Shown here: one piece after another, positions 60,577 through 64,000 of the stretch | Layout of the letters: each line of letters starts with the position of its first letter | How positions within the stretch are numbered: position 1 is the stretch's first letter | DNA from: Aphrocallistes beatrix | Taxonomy: Eukaryota; Porifera; Hexactinellida; Sceptrulophora; Aphrocallistidae | NCBI GenBank assembly: GCA_963281255.1 | Contig: OY725506.1 | Span: 1,035,001 to 1,099,000 of the forward strand | Direction of reading: 5' to 3' | Length of the DNA: 64,000 bases | Program-made: the position numbers and the translations under genes | Notes under the pieces: generated by a model | Seen by the model: the letters and a program-made list of their open reading frames with translations, nothing else | Database searches by the model: none | What the model was told of the DNA's origin: nothing

Positions 60577-61010
60577 ATATTTGTATTGGTTTGTTTACAA
60601 TAGATACATAATGTAAACAAATCCTAAAATTAAGCTAGAGACTAATTTCAATTGTTGATCTGGGGTTTTTAGGGGTGTAGATTCCAAATATCGTATTTTC
60701 TATCTTACATGGATATTTTTTGTTTTACTTAAGTACAATGCATTCATAAAATAAAAAAATTCGAAATGGATTAGTGAAAGTATCAATATTTATCACCCGT
60801 AGGTGCTTCTGAATTTGTTTCATATTCCTCGGCACTCTGCGAACACAGGGCATCATCTCTCTAGACAACAGCCTCGATCCTGTGCAGCTCCCACAGCGGG
60901 GGGTATGCAACGGAGAAACCTACATCACACAGATATCCGGGGACTTGAATCAAAGTGCGCAGTATGATCAGCGTCCTAAGAAAGTCAAGAACTGCTGTAA
61001 CAGCTCGTGA

Positions 61011-63005
61011 CGCCAACCACGCTCTCTTATACAACCACATTCCCGTGTCTTTGCTTTATCTTTATACATTCTTATCCCCAGTTTTCATGGCTTTGTAGTA
61101 ATGACTATAACGAATGTATGAGGCTAGTTTTGTTGTACACATTCCATTCTTTGATTGTGAGATATTGAATATTTCGTAATCCTAATGGTTAAATTTATGG
61201 TTGTACGTACTATACATCACGTTTCAAATTAGTTTGTCGGAAGCTAGATATATCCGAAGATAAACTTCCTGGTGGAATGTTTACATTATGTAATCAATTT
61301 GTTGCAATATAGTTAAGATAAAGTCAAATAGTTTATATGATTAATTTAGACTTTGCTCTAACAATTGAGTAATATCCTGCAAGTTTCGTCACCATTATAT
61401 ACGTATACCACCCAGACATTCTTGCTCGTTGTTCCCTCAGTTTACGCAATGTATTGGTTATTAAATAACTTTTATAGCTAAATTCAGTTCAATGCTTTAT
61501 GTTCTAAATATATTCCCCGTTTATATCCATGGCACGATCTGAAGTACTGTTTTGCAAGTCTCAGATTTATTGAAATAAATTCAGAGAAGTGAATTAATCC
61601 AGCTTTTAAAAGGTTGTATAAGAACCTTGCTACACTGGATTAAGTATTTCCTTATGAAATAAAATATCGAATTAGAGAATCTTCAGAGGTAATTATCCAC
61701 GCTGAGTAGAAAATAGGTACTCCCTTAAGAATTTTTTAAACAAGATAAAAATTTGCGAATCTGATTGAGAAAATAAATAAGATACTCAACCTAGGTATCC
61801 AGGGGGGCGAATCCTGCGGGTGTCGGTACAGAGCAATTTCAACATTTCAGTGACCCTAATTATCGTTTTTAGAGACTTTTGATACTAAAAATAACGGTAA
61901 CTTCGGATGTGATTGATATTCTTCACCCGAGCGTTGATTCAAGCAAAACAGCTTCCTCTTTTTGGATCCGGATGGATTGAGTGTCTTATAAAATAATTTA
62001 TGGACAAACACCTGGAATGTAACTACTAAGTAAATCAATAATTGAAACTGTCAAACGTTCATGTTTTATCGGACTCACTCACACACCCTGGGATGTCTAC
62101 GACAGGGGTTTAGAACGTACTCGATCGCCCCAGAGGAACCCTCACTCTGCCGTCACACACCACTGCCTATGCCAATAATAATAATGCGAGTATCTCCCCC
62201 GTTCCTACTGAGCACTGGCCATAGATAATTACCGTATACTATATTCACTCGATCATATGTGCATTTTGGAAATACCTCGAAGTTTGGATCACCTGTCCAC
62301 CTTTCCAATTATTTCTAAAAAAGAAGGACAAAAATCCCAACATTTTGATGTTTCCAAAAAAGATTACAAGAATTCAACCAACTGTTCATATAATATTTTA
62401 AATCTTATGGGAGCAGATCTAAGGTCTGTGAATATGCTCTTGACCCAGTTAGATCATCTCAACACACGTGTATATAATGCGGATAAAGTGACTAGGTTAA
62501 TTGATTAGAAATAAATGTAATATCTGCCTTGGGCATTTGATATAAATTTTTAATATTTTTCGGATAGGTGTTAGTCATTTTTGTTTATTTTTAATTGTAG
62601 TACGTGTATTTAAATTTCAACGGTGAGAGATAAATCAATTGTTTAATTCGTTAAATGACAACCGTGTAAAATTTCCTGAATAAACATATCTAGTTTTGTC
62701 TATCAAATTCTGACTAACCAAACCGCAACAGCAATATTACAAGCACGGAATTTATCTTATAGTTCGTCGGTGGTAAACGTAATAGATATACGGTTTATTT
62801 GATGTTGTCCAGCTGGTTGAGTGAGCGGATCATGTAGTTATTGTCCTAGACACACTTCGTGAATCATTCAAAGACTTGTTTAATTTGTGGTTTGTTGAGT
62901 CCTACACGGCAATCCTTCTTCTGTACAATACGCATATCGATTGTATTTGAAGTTATAGCACTTTTTAGAGATTAGTTTTATTATCCACAGCTGCAATAGA
63001 AAAAG
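61011..63005. other. Intergenic between Rab relic and CDC37
   Basis: 61011-61200 is the duplicated Rab 3' flank. The rest is AT-rich DNA in which I see no known gene apart from the short open frame at 62257. A GC-richer island lies at 62080-62220. Confidence 0.45.
62257..62508 (+). CDS. Possible small protein, unrecognised
   Basis: 83 residues, ATG to TAG. The second half (YNILNLMGADLRSVNMLLTQ then LDHLNTRVYNAD) looks like an amphipathic helix with hydrophobic residues every three to four positions, unlike random translation. The first half is less protein-like, so the real gene could be an upstream-spliced exon ending here. No family recognised and no close copy elsewhere in the window. Confidence 0.3.
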   Translation: MCILEIPRSLDHLSTFPIISKKEGQKSQHFDVSKKDYKNSTNCSYNILNLMGADLRSVNMLLTQLDHLNTRVYNADKVTRLID

Positions 63006-63889
63006 ATGGTCGACTATAGCAAATGGGATAACCTCGAGGTAAAGTCATTCTACATAATTTAAAGTCAAAACTTAATTGTTTTTGATGGCATCCTTACATT
63101 TTTATGCCTTAATTCTTATTATCTAATTCGTGACATATTTCGTTGCGTGTATATTCTCTTTCGATAGCAAGCTATTACAATCTTTCTGATAGCAAAATAT
63201 TATCCATTCGTCAGATTTCATTATTCTATCGACATAGTGTTAAATGTTGATTTTTATTACATCATTAACTTTGAAGTGCCTTATCTCCATTCCTTTGAGT
63301 GTTCATAAGTGTTCATATATCGAAAGTTTATGTTACGTTAAGTAGTGAGGTTTCGCATTCAAGTTCTGACAGAAAATCAACCAATAGCAATTAGCACAAG
63401 GTTGTCAATAGACTGGCTTTTATGAGATTTCGTATTGCTCAAATTTGAAAGTATTCAGCTGATTGGATCTCGCAATCTGCTGATTATATTGTTTCTATGT
63501 TTGAAGAAAACGGTTCCGAGAACTTGAAATGATAAATTCAACCCAAATTGGAATTATTGTGTTCGGTTGATGATCAGAATACAATTTCTTTCAAATTAAT
63601 ATTTGTCCTGAATCAACCTTCTCAGATGAAAGGGTAAATTGTTTCTGCTCCTCAACTCTTTGAATTGCCATCTACCACAATGTTGTGTTTGAATCAGCTT
63701 GTGTGTCTGATTGATTGTCAATGTACAATGTCTAATTATTGGAATTATGTGTTAGGTGAGTGATGATGAAGATGATACCCATCCTAACATACACACACCC
63801 TCACTTTTCAAGTGGAGACATGAATCGAGAGTCGAGCGGATGGAGAAAGCAGACATGGAACGCCGCATTCACGAGAAAGAATGGAATAA
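63006..63889 (+). CDS. CDC37: CDC37 Hsp90 co-chaperone, first two exons
   Basis: Exon 1 (63006-63038) codes [11 protein letters not shown]; exon 2 (63756-63889) codes [20 protein letters not shown], then [24 protein letters not shown], and ends at a GTAAGC donor. This is the strongly conserved Cdc37 N-terminus (human MVDYSVWDHIEVSDDEDETH), which binds kinases and hands them to Hsp90. It includes the Ser in EVSDDED phosphorylated by CK2. The 717-base intron has no feature seen. The rest of the gene lies beyond the window. Confidence 0.95.
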
Positions 63890-64000
63890 GTAAGCAGTTA
63901 CTCCTACCTATTCGACCTCGATATATTTCCATTATTTTCCTTATTAAAAGTGGTGGATTTTAATAATTCCTGTTTGTTTTGTATATCAAAATTTCAAATA

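Larger units (their letters stand above)
58243..61010 (+). pseudogene. Second Rab copy, decayed
   Basis: Exon 1 (58243-58702) is about 97% identical to the Rab at 51731 by eye, including the donor. It carries changes at key places: P-loop GTQGVGKT is ATQGVGKT, MRYV is MRNV, NPTIG is NTTIG. The intron has grown through family R and other insertions. Exon 2 keeps only its last 166 bases (60845-61010, GIISLD...NCCNSS); the part coding VKEAF to NPTK is missing. The 3' flank matches 53326-53560. Therefore most likely non-functional, though exon 1 remains open. Confidence 0.8.

Overview
The window is AT-rich eukaryotic nuclear DNA. Its genes are split by GT-AG introns (CC2D1, a Rab GTPase, CDC37), it is full of short inverted-repeat transposons, and it carries many single-exon tandem paralogues. 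The conserved genes and the young repeats point to an animal. The gene types suggest an early-branching animal, perhaps a sponge, but this is a low-confidence guess because no marker gene for taxonomy is present.

Layout. 1-2.05 kb: last four exons of CC2D1 (DM14/C2 protein, + strand). 2.65-3.5 kb: two adjacent Tigger-like MITEs. 3.8-14.5 kb: a minus-strand cluster of ADP-ribosyltransferase-like (ART) genes. Three are short and begin MGCC, an apparent dual-acylation signal. One is long and places a ubiquitin-like domain ending in GG directly before the ART domain. Around them lie at least three decayed ART relics and a membrane-anchor-like companion gene (MGSLLDCC start, PPSDSHV repeats, polybasic tail) that was copied along with the ARTs. 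14.9-44.3 kb: three copies of one module, consisting of a type-1 SAM-GTPase, a type-2 SAM-GTPase (both minus) and a divergent GH35 beta-galactosidase (plus). Copy 1 has both GTPases and only the first exon-like piece of GH35. Copy 2 has a single 920-residue fused double GTPase and has lost GH35. Copy 3 is complete. Between copies 2 and 3 lie a decayed hAT transposon and nested MITEs. 44.7-46.0 kb: an intact-looking mariner. 46.4-50.6 kb: two more GH35 genes, one with a canonical active site and one strongly diverged. 51.7-53.3 kb: a two-exon Rab GTPase. 53.6-61 kb: repeat-rich DNA holding a rearranged GH35 fragment joined to a decayed second Rab copy. 63.0 kb to the end: first two exons of CDC37.

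How it may work together (inference). The middle of the window is a birth-and-death cluster of lineage-specific families: membrane-targeted ART-like proteins, a UBL-ART fusion, and SAM-GTPases with a Cys/His cluster that resemble GIMAP/AIG1-type P-loop GTPases. Close duplicates, fusions and relics, together with paired TGACTCA (bZIP/AP-1-type) sites upstream of ART and GH35 genes, look like an inducible, fast-evolving defence or stress locus. The flanking CC2D1, Rab and CDC37 genes are ordinary housekeeping genes. No function of the ART or GTPase families is proven by the sequence.
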